A DNA stretch of 64,000 nucleotides, taken from the NCBI RefSeq assembly GCF_000208925.1, contig NW_001914881.1, positions 54,117 through 118,116 of the forward strand, written 5' to 3'. Origin of the DNA: Entamoeba histolytica HM-1:IMSS (Eukaryota; Evosea; Mastigamoebida; Endamoebidae). Position 1 is the stretch's first letter; each line of letters begins with the position of its first letter. The translations under genes were made by a program, and so were the position numbers. This document shows positions 1-10,270 of this stretch, in pieces. The notes beneath the pieces are model-generated. The model saw nothing but the letters and a program-made list of their open reading frames with translations. It was not told where the DNA came from and made no database searches.

Positions 1-240
1 AAAAAATGTATCAAAATTATTATTACCAAATTCAAACGAAATTAAAAAATTGATCTTCTTATTTATTTCCAATTTTTATCAAATGATTAGAAAAAAATAA
101 GAAGAAAATTAATTCAAAGAAAAAACTACTGTTGTTTTTATTGTTTTTTCTTTTTTAATATAACCCAAAATAAAAATAAAATGAAACAAAACAATAAAAA
201 GAAAATATAATATAATACAGGTTTTATAATCCAAAGAAGA

Positions 241-921
241 TTATAAAATAAACCTGACAACACTTTGAGAACTCCTTGTTCGTTTAAATTCTTCAATAAC
301 CTTTTTTATTGTTTCAATTTCATTATCTTCATTCCCTCCTTCATAACGTTTACAAACAAATAAATTCTCAGATGTTGTCCAAACAATAGTACTGTCATCA
401 AATATTAAAACTCTATCAAGGTCTCTTCCTAATTTGTGAACGTCTTTAAAGAGTTGTCCAAATTTTTCTTTACAATTATGACAATACAGTTTATAATCAA
501 ATATTTGTCCATCTCTTTCTAAATTATTGATTATCTGAGTTGCATAACCTTCAGTTGATGCAGTAAATAATATTAATTCATATTTCCCTGCCAGGCTTTT
601 TAATAATTCTCGAGCACCAGGACGTACTGAAACAAAATATTGTTTTCCTTGAAACTCTATTGTAATTAAATCATCACTAAGATTTTGTGAAGTTACATGA
701 GTATGAATAAGTGTTTCATCTAAATCAAAAACAATAGTAAGCTTATCATCAACTTTTTGTGGAAGAAGAAAAGTTTTTTGCTTTATTATTTTAACTTCTT
801 GTGGTGATTGGTTAAAGCTAGTATATAAATTACTTCTGATTAATTTTCTTCTTACAAGAGTAGACATATTTAATACTTTATAGATATCAATTAAAATTTT
901 TTCTTCTTCTTTTATTTTCAT
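241..921 (-). CDS. SCP/FCP1-like (NIF family) protein phosphatase
   Basis: HAD-superfamily phosphatase of the NLI-interacting-factor type, 226 residues. The catalytic DxDxT motif is visible as FDLDETLIH around residues 65-73. It is followed by the family's VRPGA segment, the LFTAS motif II region, and a FDDS stretch near residue 175 where relatives have the acidic metal-binding motif. Known relatives remove phosphate from serines in the RNA polymerase II C-terminal tail or from other nuclear proteins. The protein is little more than the catalytic domain plus about 60 N-terminal residues, so it resembles small CTD phosphatases rather than full FCP1; no BRCT domain follows. The substrate is not deducible. 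I chose the only ATG that opens the frame; about 50 nt of AT-rich DNA lie before a poly-T stretch. Confidence 0.9.
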   Translation of the reverse strand: MKIKEEEKILIDIYKVLNMSTLVRRKLIRSNLYTSFNQSPQEVKIIKQKTFLLPQKVDDKLTIVFDLDETLIHTHVTSQNLSDDLITIEFQGKQYFVSVRPGARELLKSLAGKYELILFTASTEGYATQIINNLERDGQIFDYKLYCHNCKEKFGQLFKDVHKLGRDLDRVLIFDDSTIVWTTSENLFVCKRYEGGNEDNEIETIKKVIEEFKRTRSSQSVVRFIL

Positions 922-1674
922 TTTGATGTTTTTAAAGAAAAACTATTTGAAATATTTATTTAATACCTATTTTTTGATAGAAAAAATTTCTAAATTTTAT
1001 GGTTTATAGTAATTTTCATCTCTGTTCCTTATTAATTTTAAGTGAAACTTCCTTCAAATTCCCTTTTTTGGTAAAATCGCTTTTTTTTTAGTTTTTGTGC
1101 TTTTTCCTTTCTTATTTTTTCGAGTTTTTCATTTTTTTTCAATCTTTTTTATTAAATAAAGTAAACTCTAATATTTTTTATTTGGTTTTATATAACATTA
1201 TTTAATATCGTTATTAATAACAAAGAACTAATAAAAGACAAATATAAGACTTATTTATTGAAATATGTTGTAATTTTTATGGAAATAATAAAGAATTTTG
1301 AAGAAATAAAGAGAAGTTGTTAGTTAAGTGAATGAAGAAAAATTTAGGTAAAACATGAATAATATAATAATAGGAAAAATAAAAAAAGAAAGTAAAGAAA
1401 TAGTTTCTTAGATGAAGGAAAATTCTATTTTAAAATCTCCGACGAATAAAAACAAAAAAAACAAAGTTAATGATTTTAGATTCTTTTAGGTGAGAAAAGA
1501 ATACGTCTACAAGAAAATTTATAATTTGAACATAATATTTTAAGTCATAAGAAAAATAATAAAAAACAAATCGAAAAACGTAAACCATAAGTTATAAAAT
1601 GTGAATTAATACAATTAAATATTGGTCGATGCTTCTATTTGATATAAAAACAAGGGTATGCTTGAACTTCAAGA
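922..1674. other. intergenic spacer, no gene seen
   Basis: AT-rich spacer between two genes reading outwards. It contains T-runs and A-runs but no open frame of protein-like composition, no tRNA-like or GC-rich island and no obvious repeat. The last tens of bases hold the GAAC element of the next gene. Confidence 0.6.
1664..1668 (+). promoter_or_regulatory. GAAC core-promoter element
   Basis: GAACT seven bases before the ATG of the small downstream gene. GAAC elements close to the start codon are an established Entamoeba core-promoter feature, and Entamoeba 5' leaders are very short. Its presence is the main argument that the small gene is real. Confidence 0.45.
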
Positions 1675-1914
1675 ATGAATAGACCATCACCACTGAAAAG
1701 GTCTAAGTTCTTTGATTTGTCAGTAAAAGAAATTGATAAAAATGATAGTCAAGAAGAAGAATGTCCTTATTTACAAGAAAACAATGGAATGAATTCTTTT
1801 TTATTTTCCTATAAACTTAATGATTATGAAGTTGAAATGAATACATCTCAAAATATTCAATCTAATGAAACGAATGACTTTACAAATACTTTAATGTTTG
1901 AAATGACTTTGTAA
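1675..1914 (+). CDS. small hypothetical protein, 79 aa
   Basis: Not recognised. A short acidic, serine/asparagine-rich protein with a basic-proline N terminus (MNRPSPLKRSKFF) followed by acidic stretches. No signal peptide, membrane segment or motif is visible. Composition is protein-like rather than the low-complexity Ile/Phe/Tyr mix of chance frames here, and a GAAC element lies just before the ATG. It could be a real small gene or the first exon of a longer one, although no convincing GTTTGT donor is seen near its end. Confidence 0.5.
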   Translation: MNRPSPLKRSKFFDLSVKEIDKNDSQEEECPYLQENNGMNSFLFSYKLNDYEVEMNTSQNIQSNETNDFTNTLMFEMTL

Positions 1915-2828
1915 ATAAATGTAATGTCATTTTATATTTCTTAACTTTTATATTAATATGAAATTCATTAAATTAAAAAAAATATATAACACTTGAAATT
2001 TCTTGTTTAAATTATTTCAAATGAATCTTTTAACTTCATTTCTTGAATTATATTTCAATTAAATAGAGTTTTTTTAACAAATGAAGTTTGTTTTATTTTT
2101 CCTTCTTTATTTAAGGAATTAAACAAAAAATACTTTTAGAAAATAATGTGTATTTTATTCTTCTTTCTTATTTCAATCTTTTTTTTTTTGTTAATTTTTC
2201 TCTTATTTATTATAAAAATAATTTTTGTTTATTTCTTTTTATTCTTGTTTTTATTATTTTGTGTAATGTTTTATAAGTTAATTTATTAACTGCTTCTTTT
2301 TGAATATAGTCTTTAATATACTTATTACATTTAATTTAAATTTATGATAACTTAACGTGTTATAATAAAATAAAAGAACTATCTTTTTTCTTATAAAGAA
2401 ATTTTAACTGTATTAATATTTAACCTTTTAATAAACAATATATATACATTATTTCAAAAAATAAACAAATAAATTTAATAAAATTATTTATTTAAAAGGA
2501 ATAATTGAACCATTTAAAACTAATTTAAATTAAATACAATATAAATTTTACATAAATTTAATTAAAATATTGAAAGTTTTGAACACATAATTATTAATGA
2601 ATAACTATGTTACTTGAAAATTCATTATTCTTCCCATTGAGAAAAAAATTATTTCTTAATAAAAGAAGTAATCCATGAAATGGGTAAGATATTTAATTTT
2701 TTAGTTAAGATGATTTAAATATTAATATTTTACAAAACCCTATTTCATTTTTTAGTAAATGAATGTTTTAGTTTATCATAAGAAAATATAATAAAAAGTA
2801 TTTGATTTAAAAAATAAGTCAAATTGAT
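1915..2828. other. intergenic spacer, no gene seen
   Basis: A very AT-rich spacer between the 3' ends of two converging genes. No open frame of protein-like composition, no GC-rich segment and no LINE remnant are visible. Confidence 0.6.
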
Positions 2829-3602
2829 TTAATTATCAGCAGCTCCTTCTTTATTACCTCCTCTAATAAGACCTGTTCTTCTAGCAGCAACTTTACCAGC
2901 TTTTTGTCCTGGTGGAGATGATCTCTTAAGGGTAGTTGGATGTCCAACGTGTTGATGGTTTCCTCCTCCATGTGGATGGTCAACTGGATTCATAGCAACA
3001 CCTCTAACTCTTGGCCATGTAGTTCTTTTAGCCTTATACATACGATAAGCAACACCAGCCTTAAGAATTGGTTTTTCAGTTCTTCCTCCACCTGCAATAA
3101 TACCAACCATAGCTCTACAATTTGATTTTAATGTCTTTTTGGCTCCAGATGGAAGTCTAATACGAGTAGTTTCATTATCAGCATTATGTGAAATGACAGT
3201 AGCATAATTTCCAGATGCTCTTGCAATAATTCCTCTGTCTCCTGGTTTAGATTCAACATTACAAACAACAGTACCTTCTGGGCATTGTCCAATTGGAAGG
3301 ACATTTCCAATATGAAGGGAGGCTTTACTTCCACAATAAATGTATTGTCCTGAATATAATCCTTCAGCACAAATGAATAATTCTTTATCAAGTCCATATT
3401 GTCTTGGATTTCTGAAAACAACTCTAGCAAGAGGAGCTCCTCTTCCTGGGTCATGTTCAATTGATTTAACTAATCCTCTAACTGTTGAATGTCTTTCAAA
3501 GAAATCAATAGCACGATGTTGAGCAACACCCAACTTATGATGACTTCTTGATTTGAAAATAGACCCTCTTCCTTTTCTTTGACTCAATGTTCTTCTTCCC
3601 AT
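2829..3602 (-). CDS. RPL8: 60S ribosomal protein L8 (uL2)
   Basis: Cytosolic large-subunit protein uL2, 257 residues, the usual eukaryotic length. It packs against the peptidyl-transferase region of the large rRNA. The N terminus [20 protein letters not shown] and the highly conserved [16 protein letters not shown] segment near residues 207-222 are diagnostic; the latter carries the conserved histidine near the peptidyl-transferase centre. The coding region is clearly GC-richer than its flanks, as expected for a highly expressed Entamoeba gene. A GAAC element lies about 25 bases before the start. No intron is needed to complete the protein. Confidence 0.98.
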
Positions 3603-3623
3603 GGACTGAACAAACCAATTATT

Positions 3624-3630
3624 AAGTTCT
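3624..3630 (-). promoter_or_regulatory. GAAC core-promoter element of RPL8
   Basis: Reads AGAACTT on the coding strand, about 25 bases before the RPL8 ATG. Position and sequence match the Entamoeba GAAC element. Confidence 0.5.
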
Positions 3631-3805
3631 ATTTTCAGATAATAGGGTTTTTTGTTGTTTTATTGTTTCTGATTCATTTAATTTTTTGTGTGTTATTCCC
3701 ATTAATTCTTTTTATGTATTTTTTGCTTATAAATGAAAAATAAAAAAAAACAAAGAAAAAGTTAAATAAACTACAACATTTTCATTATTATTCTTGTACT
3801 TTTTT

Positions 3806-3814
3806 AAAGAACTA
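3806..3814 (+). promoter_or_regulatory. GAAC core-promoter element
   Basis: AAAGAACTA about 15 bases before the ATG of the acyl-CoA synthetase-like gene. It follows a short T-run, as at other starts in this window. Confidence 0.5.
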
Positions 3815-3828
3815 GTCAACAATTAATT

Positions 3829-5862
3829 ATGTCTTTTATACAAACTACCTCTAATGAAGAAGAACCTAAATTTATTGAAACGGAAGAGACTGAGACATCT
3901 GATGAACTTTCAAAAAGTGTTAAAAAAGAAGAAGGTATTGTTGGTGAACCTCCTACCCAAATTGAAAGTGAAGGAACAAAAGAGAGTGAAAAAGATAATA
4001 AAGTAATTACACCATTTAAGGGTATTAATAAAATTGATTTAACAAGATTACAAAAGTATGATGGGGCTTATGAAGATGGTAGAAGTACAATTCAACAACT
4101 CTACAACGGATTAACATCACTAGATGGAATGATGTATTATCAAGAGAACGAGGCACAGCCTCGTATTAGTTTTAAAAAATTTTCTAATGAAATTAAAATA
4201 ATGTCTCGTGCATATGTTGAACTAAAGTCAAAGGGTTGTGGTGTCTTGTTCATAACAAATAATAGTTGGAAGTCATATGCAATGGGAATAGGGTGTGTAC
4301 TAGCAGGAATGTATCAAATATATATTAACCCTAAAACACCAATTAATAAAATAGCTGACATAATAAAACAATCTAATGTGGTACAGATTGTTACAGATAG
4401 TAATTATAAAGATATTGTTATTGAGGTTATTCGTTCAAATAAAATTCAAAGCGTGTTAATAGATGGAATAAGTACTGACAATGAATTTATTTCATATGAC
4501 CATTTTAAATCTTCTGGACAAAGAATAAATGATAGTATTATTGCAAGTATTGAAAAAGAGACTCATCCAACTGATATTGTTGAAATAGTTTTTGTAGAAG
4601 GTAATAAAGGAATTCATGGAGTAATATGGACTAATGGAAATATTATTTCAGAATGTAATGCTATCAAAAATTCATTTCAATTAAATAACTCTATTAGATA
4701 TGTTGCATGTCATCATCAATCTTACTATCTTGAACGTATATTCTCATTATATTTACCTATGTTATTTGGATATCAAATATACATTCCATCAAAATCTGTT
4801 TACCAACAGACGTTAAAACATTTTGTGGAAATAGCAAAAAAATTTAAACCAACTCTTGTTTTTGGTGTTCCTCGATTTTATGAGAAGTTATTGTTCAGAG
4901 CAAAAGAAATTCGTGGCAATTCTATGATTATAAAGAAAATGAAACAAGTAGGAGTTAAGGGAATTATCAATAAAGAATCTAATGTATCAAAACCAGTTGG
5001 ATTTGGAATATCAAAGAAATTATTATTTGACAAAGTAAAGTCACAACTTGGTTTAGTTACAACAAAATACTTTTTATGTTCTGGTTTAATTGAAACAGAG
5101 ACAATAAAAGAAATAATGGGAAATGGAATAGAAGTGTTTTGTGGATTGTCGTTTGCAGAAACAACAGGATTTTGTTGTTTAAATAGAGAAAAAAATTTAC
5201 AGATTGAAACTGTTGGAAGACCATTAAAAGGAACGAATATTCTTTTTAAAGGGAGGTCTAAATTAGTTATTGGAGGGGCTCTTGTTGCAGGAGGATATTC
5301 TGATGGTGAAATAGGAGAATATGGATTTGATACCAAATTCAAGGCAAAGGTATGTAAAATTAAAGACTCTTCTTCCGCATTTGTGAAGCTTATTGAAGAA
5401 AATAGTTCATTTATTTATACAAGTAATGGTGAACAAGTTCCCTTCAAACTAATAGAAGAGCAACTTAGAACAATACCTGTAGTAAAAAACGCAATTGTTA
5501 TTGGTAATAATAAGCCTTATATCAGTTGTATTCTTAGTATATTTTATGAAAAAGTTAAAGAAGAATTAAAAGAAAAATGTCCAACAGAAACACAAATCAA
5601 TAAAGACAAATATTTTGGCACATATCTACGACAACAAATAGATCAAATCAATAAAAATTTTTCAAAATCTCTTCAAATTAAAAAGTTTGGAGTTGTACTA
5701 GAAGGAACAGATCAAGGAATGTGGTTAAATGAGATAAAGACTATAAAAGAAAGAAATGAAGCATTAAAAAATTTTAATGAATTTATTACTAAATTATATA
5801 CAACTAAAATTACAGAAAGTAAATCAAAAACAAATGAAAAAGAAAAAGAGTCTCAAAAATAA
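3829..5862 (+). CDS. long-chain acyl-CoA synthetase-like protein, catalytic motifs degenerate
   Basis: A 677-residue member of the AMP-forming (ANL) superfamily, closest in layout to long-chain or bubblegum-type acyl-CoA synthetases. After about 60 acidic N-terminal residues comes the family's opening, the 'NNSWKSYAMGIGCVLAGM' substrate-entry region (about 140-160), and SFAETTG (about 441-447), equivalent to the YGMTE adenylation motif. The C-terminal subdomain has an NGEQVPFKLIE stretch like the family's 'NGENI...IE'. However, the P-loop equivalent (TSGTTGxPK) reads EGNKGIHG near residue 256. The TGD aspartate segment is replaced by YSDGEIGEYG. The C-terminal 'PTxKLKR' catalytic-lysine segment is replaced by GMWLNEIKTIKERN. 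Known enzymes activate fatty acids to acyl-CoA; this one may be inactive or altered. Function beyond family is inference. Confidence 0.85.
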   Translation: MSFIQTTSNEEEPKFIETEETETSDELSKSVKKEEGIVGEPPTQIESEGTKESEKDNKVITPFKGINKIDLTRLQKYDGAYEDGRSTIQQLYNGLTSLDGMMYYQENEAQPRISFKKFSNEIKIMSRAYVELKSKGCGVLFITNNSWKSYAMGIGCVLAGMYQIYINPKTPINKIADIIKQSNVVQIVTDSNYKDIVIEVIRSNKIQSVLIDGISTDNEFISYDHFKSSGQRINDSIIASIEKETHPTDIVEIVFVEGNKGIHGVIWTNGNIISECNAIKNSFQLNNSIRYVACHHQSYYLERIFSLYLPMLFGYQIYIPSKSVYQQTLKHFVEIAKKFKPTLVFGVPRFYEKLLFRAKEIRGNSMIIKKMKQVGVKGIINKESNVSKPVGFGISKKLLFDKVKSQLGLVTTKYFLCSGLIETETIKEIMGNGIEVFCGLSFAETTGFCCLNREKNLQIETVGRPLKGTNILFKGRSKLVIGGALVAGGYSDGEIGEYGFDTKFKAKVCKIKDSSSAFVKLIEENSSFIYTSNGEQVPFKLIEEQLRTIPVVKNAIVIGNNKPYISCILSIFYEKVKEELKEKCPTETQINKDKYFGTYLRQQIDQINKNFSKSLQIKKFGVVLEGTDQGMWLNEIKTIKERNEALKNFNEFITKLYTTKITESKSKTNEKEKESQK

Positions 5863-5933
5863 GTAGAATATATAAAGATGTCTAAAGAAAATACAAACTT
5901 GAAATTTTTGAAAATAATTGAATATTCTTTAAA

Positions 5934-6878
5934 TTAAAGTTTATATATTTGTTTTATGCGTGATAAAACAAGTTCTTTAATATAATTAAGATCTTCTTCA
6001 ACATGTCTTTGAACTAGACCAATTGCAGAATCATTTAATTCAATAATATAATTTTTGTTTGTTATTGGATCATGAATTCCATCTAAAGCACATATATCCA
6101 TTCCAAGGGCTTTTGAAGCTAAATCAATATATCTTTTATATTCATCAGTTACTGGAACATCATTATCAGTTTGGTTCATTCCTTTTCCTTTCCAACAAGA
6201 AGAGACTCTTTGAAATGCTCTATAATGGTCTCCAATTTTCTGAATTCTGAAATCATAGTCCCATTTAATATATGGCTCAGTAGTAACATACCTATTTTGT
6301 AGTGCAATAAGTGAAACCAAATCATCAAAGTCTTCTTGATTCTCAAGTTTCATTTTACCAAATCCAGCATGTACTGTTCCAACTTTAGCAACTAATGGAA
6401 ATCCAGTATTAAAACTCATTGAGCTCCATGAAGGGTAATATGTTTGAGGGATTAAAGGAAATTTTTCTTTATATTGTTTATGTATTTGAAGTAATTTAGA
6501 GTAAATTACTGGTTTTTCTAAACACATGTACAAAGATTCTAATGAGTTAATTGAAGGAATTCCGCAATACATTAATCCTAATAACTCATTTTTCCAGTCT
6601 TGTCCATAAACTCCTTGACAAGCACCCCTTATTAATAAGAAATCTGGTTGAAATGTTCTTCTAGTATTCATTGGTGTATCTGGAATAGCATATTTACTTG
6701 GCATAATAGAGATAATGCAACCAGAATCACTATAACTTGTTAATACCATTTCATCCCACATAGTAAATTCAACTTCAATACTGTAATTTCCAATAGATGT
6801 GTTTTTAAATAATTTATACCAGTTAATAGTAGGTCTTCCTCCAATAACGAGTAGCTTTTTAACTTTATTGATTGACAT
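5934..6878 (-). CDS. synapsin-like ATP-grasp protein
   Basis: A 314-residue protein that matches the C domain of animal synapsins from end to end. The pre-ATP-grasp half has LLVIGGRPTINWYKLF at the start, then QPDFLLIRG (77-85) and GIPSINSLESLY (106-117). Next comes FPLIPQTYYPSWSSM (140-154), followed by the ATP-lysine and glycine loop VAKVGTVHAGFGKMK (163-177). QRYVTTEPYI-like residues follow (N195-I204), then YDFRIQKIG (208-216). The metal-binding strand is YIIELND (277-283), with E280 and N282 in the canonical ATP-grasp E-x-N spacing. The animal A domain and the proline-rich tail are absent, so this is essentially the bare ATP-binding core. Synapsin C domains bind ATP and associate with vesicles; what this protein ligates or binds is unknown. 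Other ATP-grasp ligases are less similar by eye. A GAAC element precedes the ATG. Confidence 0.88.
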   Translation of the reverse strand: MSINKVKKLLVIGGRPTINWYKLFKNTSIGNYSIEVEFTMWDEMVLTSYSDSGCIISIMPSKYAIPDTPMNTRRTFQPDFLLIRGACQGVYGQDWKNELLGLMYCGIPSINSLESLYMCLEKPVIYSKLLQIHKQYKEKFPLIPQTYYPSWSSMSFNTGFPLVAKVGTVHAGFGKMKLENQEDFDDLVSLIALQNRYVTTEPYIKWDYDFRIQKIGDHYRAFQRVSSCWKGKGMNQTDNDVPVTDEYKRYIDLASKALGMDICALDGIHDPITNKNYIIELNDSAIGLVQRHVEEDLNYIKELVLSRIKQIYKL

Positions 6879-6900
6879 TTAATTCTGTTATTTTAGTTTT

Positions 6901-6907
6901 AAGTTCT
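6901..6907 (-). promoter_or_regulatory. GAAC core-promoter element
   Basis: Reads AGAACTT on the coding strand about 22 bases before the synapsin-like start codon. Confidence 0.5.
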
Positions 6908-7029
6908 GTTTATGATTTATCATAACAATCAAAACAATCTCAGTTCAAATTTTTAGTGTAATTTAAAAATATTTTTGAGATATTGATTTTCTAATTTTTA
7001 TTTTTATTTTATTTTTATATCATACTAAA

Positions 7030-8270
7030 CACACCTAGCTTAGGGGAGACTAATCCCGTCCCTTCGTCTTCATCTTCTTCTAGCAGCTTTACGGAGTATA
7101 TTTGGCTGAGATAGAATTAACAGTATTCCATAACATCCATCATGTTTTGTATTAAAATGGGTTTAACTTCTTTAATGATGTTAATATCATTCTTTAATTC
7201 TTTAATTAATTTATTACTTTCTTATTTATTAATCCATTTATTGAGATTACTACTGGAATTATTCTGAAATCTTTTAATTTCTTGATTTTCATTAGAATAT
7301 TCTTTAATTCATTATACTTATTTCTTTTCTTCAAATAGGCTCCATTAATATTGTGATATTCAACAATAGTCATATCAAATAATAGATTAGTTTTGTTCTT
7401 TTTATCTACTACGTATATGTCTGGTATTTTGTGGTATTGTCATTCAATTTTAGGCATTATTTGTTTGTTCCATATCATTGTGATGTCTTTATATTGGAAC
7501 ATTGTTTCATATGGTGGTTTTTATATTGAATATTTCCTGTGTATTTTCTTATTAATCAATATTATAATGCCAATATTGTCATGTTTTCCATTTGTGATTT
7601 TTTATGATAAATACAAGATAGTAGAATGTGTTCTACTGTAGCTATCTTGTCTTTACAAAGTGTGTAGTATTTTAATCTTTCATTTTTCATTATTTTTGAT
7701 TTTCTATACCCACAAAATATTGCACCATTTTGCATTTTAGTTAATTGAAGGAATGTGTTTTTCTTAATATTGAATGACTTCCATGCTTTCACTGTAATAG
7801 TTTTATCTACTCATTTTGACTCATTCCATCTTCTAAAATGTTACTTATTTGATGACACTTCCATTTTTTGATGTATTTGTCATTAACTTCACAGTGGATT
7901 ATTCCCATTTCTTCACTACTTTCCGTCATTATTCTCATTTCATCCATATATAATGTATGATTTGTTTTTGGGAATTTCTCTTCGATGATTTGAGAAATTA
8001 CATTCATCTGTATGATGAAGAGTAGATTTGATAAGGAATCACCTTGTAAAATTCCTCTATTTAATTTAATACATCATAGATATTCATTAAATTTATAGCC
8101 GATGAATATCTTCCATCTAGTCATCATACTTTCAATAATGTCAATGATGACACCCTCTACATTAAAATACTTTAATGATTCAATAACCCATTCGTGGTTT
8201 ACTGTGTCATATGTTTTTTAATGTCATAATATGACTCCACATATTTTGGGTATTTTTCAAAGAGAAATAA
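7030..8270 (-). mobile_element. 5'-truncated, internally deleted LINE (copy B)
   Basis: Remnant of an R4-type non-LTR retrotransposon. Reading on the minus strand from the right edge: an RT fragment (DIKK..YDTVNHEW, GILQGDSLSNLLF), the catalytic box as YMDE instead of YMDD, then an abrupt jump to a KWKCHQ segment that lies well downstream in intact elements. After this come the zinc-finger region (LCKDKIATVEHILLSC) and a restriction-enzyme-like endonuclease motif PD-X14-D (PDIYVVDKKNKTNLLFD). Frames are broken repeatedly. The first finger cysteine is Tyr. The 3' end holds a GC-richer tail near 7033-7075. A stretch of well over 100 bases around 7530-7690 is identical to the copy near 29.8-30.0 kb. 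Confidence 0.85.
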
Positions 8271-8308
8271 AAAAAAGGTCAATTACCAGATATATCCTCA
8301 ATTGGATT

Positions 8309-8944
8309 TTATGAGTATTGAGAAGTGTTTATTTCAGTTTCTTCATTATGCTCTATTGGTGTATTAGAGTTCATTTCTAGCATGCTCGCATTAGATTGTT
8401 CTTCTTCTAATGTGCTGCCAGAATTGAATGTGTAAAACATTAAGTCTTTCATATTTTTGATTATTATTGTTCGTAGGATTTTTGGGAATTCTAATTGTAA
8501 TTTTAGTGTTTTTAATCTTCTTGCTGACTCTTTATGTATTAATCCATTTATTGATAATATAATAGGTATTATTTCAACATATATTATTTCTCTATTATTT
8601 CTTAATTTCTCTTGTAATTCTTTGTATTTATTTATTTTGTGAATATAATTTAATTCTAAATTATTATCCTGACATATAGCAACATCTATGATATATCCTT
8701 TCTTTTCTTTCATATTTTGATAATATATATCTGGTCTTTTATCATGGAAAGAATTGTCACTAACCAACAAATCTTTATTGTAAGTTATTACCATTTCATC
8801 ATTATTAATACATTTATGAAGAATATTAAAGTCGATAGCATCAAATTCATTAAATTGTGTAATTAATATGTGTTTATATATTTGTTTACAAACATAATCA
8901 TGTTTTGATATTTGATTCTTTTTTATTACAGGACATCCTAACAA
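8309..8944 (-). pseudogene. LINE copy A: REL endonuclease domain
   Basis: The 211-residue open C-terminal part of ORF2. Just upstream the finger reads C-X2-C-X8-H-X4-C (CKHC...H...GC). The endonuclease motif is RPD-X14-D (RPDIYYQNMKEKKGYIID), followed by the conserved IIPIILSINGLIHKE segment. This is the restriction-enzyme-like endonuclease that nicks target DNA in R2/R4-class LINEs. The domain itself is open and its catalytic residues look intact, but it is detached from an intact RT. Confidence 0.8.
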
Positions 8945-9729
8945 TATATGACTAATAGATGCAATTGTGTTATGACAATGTTTACAATATTTTAAATCAT
9001 CATTTTGTAGTATTTTTGCTTTAATACTTCATTTCATACTTACACTTTCTTACATCTTTACTACTTTGAGGAATGCATTTCTTTTTATGTTTAATGACCT
9101 CCAAGTGGCTACTGTTAATTTCTTATCATTGAAAGTGCCATTTGCACATCTTATATATTCACCACATTTCTTTTCTTTCCATTCACTTAAATATCTATCA
9201 TTCAATTCATTATTTACCCATTCAAATACTTTCTTTACATTGTGCTTTCTTTCATTTAATTCTATTATATTCATTAATTCATTAAAATTAATCTTCTTAC
9301 CAAATGCTTTCTTCATTCTTTTAATTATTCAATTTGGATTTTCTTTTATTGCTTCTATCATTTCTCATATTCCTGTGTTTGATATTTATATTTTAAATAT
9401 ATTCTTAATAATTCTTTACCACATTCATCTCTTGCTGACATTAATCATATTCATATTTCATTTATTTTAACATATAATCTACTTTTTGGGATATTTCTAC
9501 TGTATAATTGGAGTTGTATTAATGATTTTCTTATTTGTTTATTTATCTTCTCCAATTCTCCTAGTTTCCATGGGACAATACTAAATCCATATCTTAATTT
9601 GGAGATTATATCACTATTAATCTTTCTTATTGTATTGAGGCTGTTATATTTCATAGTATTTAATGATGATAAAATAGGAGATACATCATTTAATATTCTT
9701 GTACAATATTTGTTGATATTTACTTTATC

Positions 9730-10270
9730 TCATATTTCAATACCAAGATATTTATAATGATTATCATTAGTTACTCTTGGTAGTTCAGCTAATTCACCAT
9801 TTATTTGACTATTAATATTAGTCATTATCACACTCTTTTCTACATTAATTTTTAATCCTATTGCATTAAATATTTCTTTAGTTAATTTGTGTGCTTTTTC
9901 CATTTCATCGAGGCTATTATTCATTATCTTTAAATCATCCATATATAATATGTGGTTTAACTTGACTTGTTTTTCTTCTCCATTCATTTTAATATTTAAT
10001 TTGATTATTTGTTTATCTAATTGTTTAGATATTACATCAATAGATAATACAAATAAAAGTGGAGATAGGCTGTCACCTTGTATTATTCATCTTTCTACAT
10101 TAATTATACCTACACTTTATTGATTATAATACAAATTAAGATATGTATTATTTAATATATATAATATACTATTAATTACTACTAGTGGGATATTAAAATA
10201 TATTAAGCATTGTTTAATCCATTGGTGGTTAATACTATCATATGCTTTGGAGACGTCATAATATGTTTCT
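9730..10270 (-). pseudogene. LINE copy A: reverse-transcriptase palm fragments
   Basis: Contains the RT palm signature GDSLSPLLFVLSIDVI and, in the 85-residue open piece, HILYMDDLKIM with the catalytic YMDD intact. A TGA interrupts the frame a few codons before QGDS, and further stops separate the segment from the ORF2 start. The enzyme could not be made from this copy without readthrough or frameshifting. Confidence 0.8.

Noticed and set aside
2940..3522. short frames opposite or within RPL8
   Set aside because: Shadows of the ribosomal protein gene.
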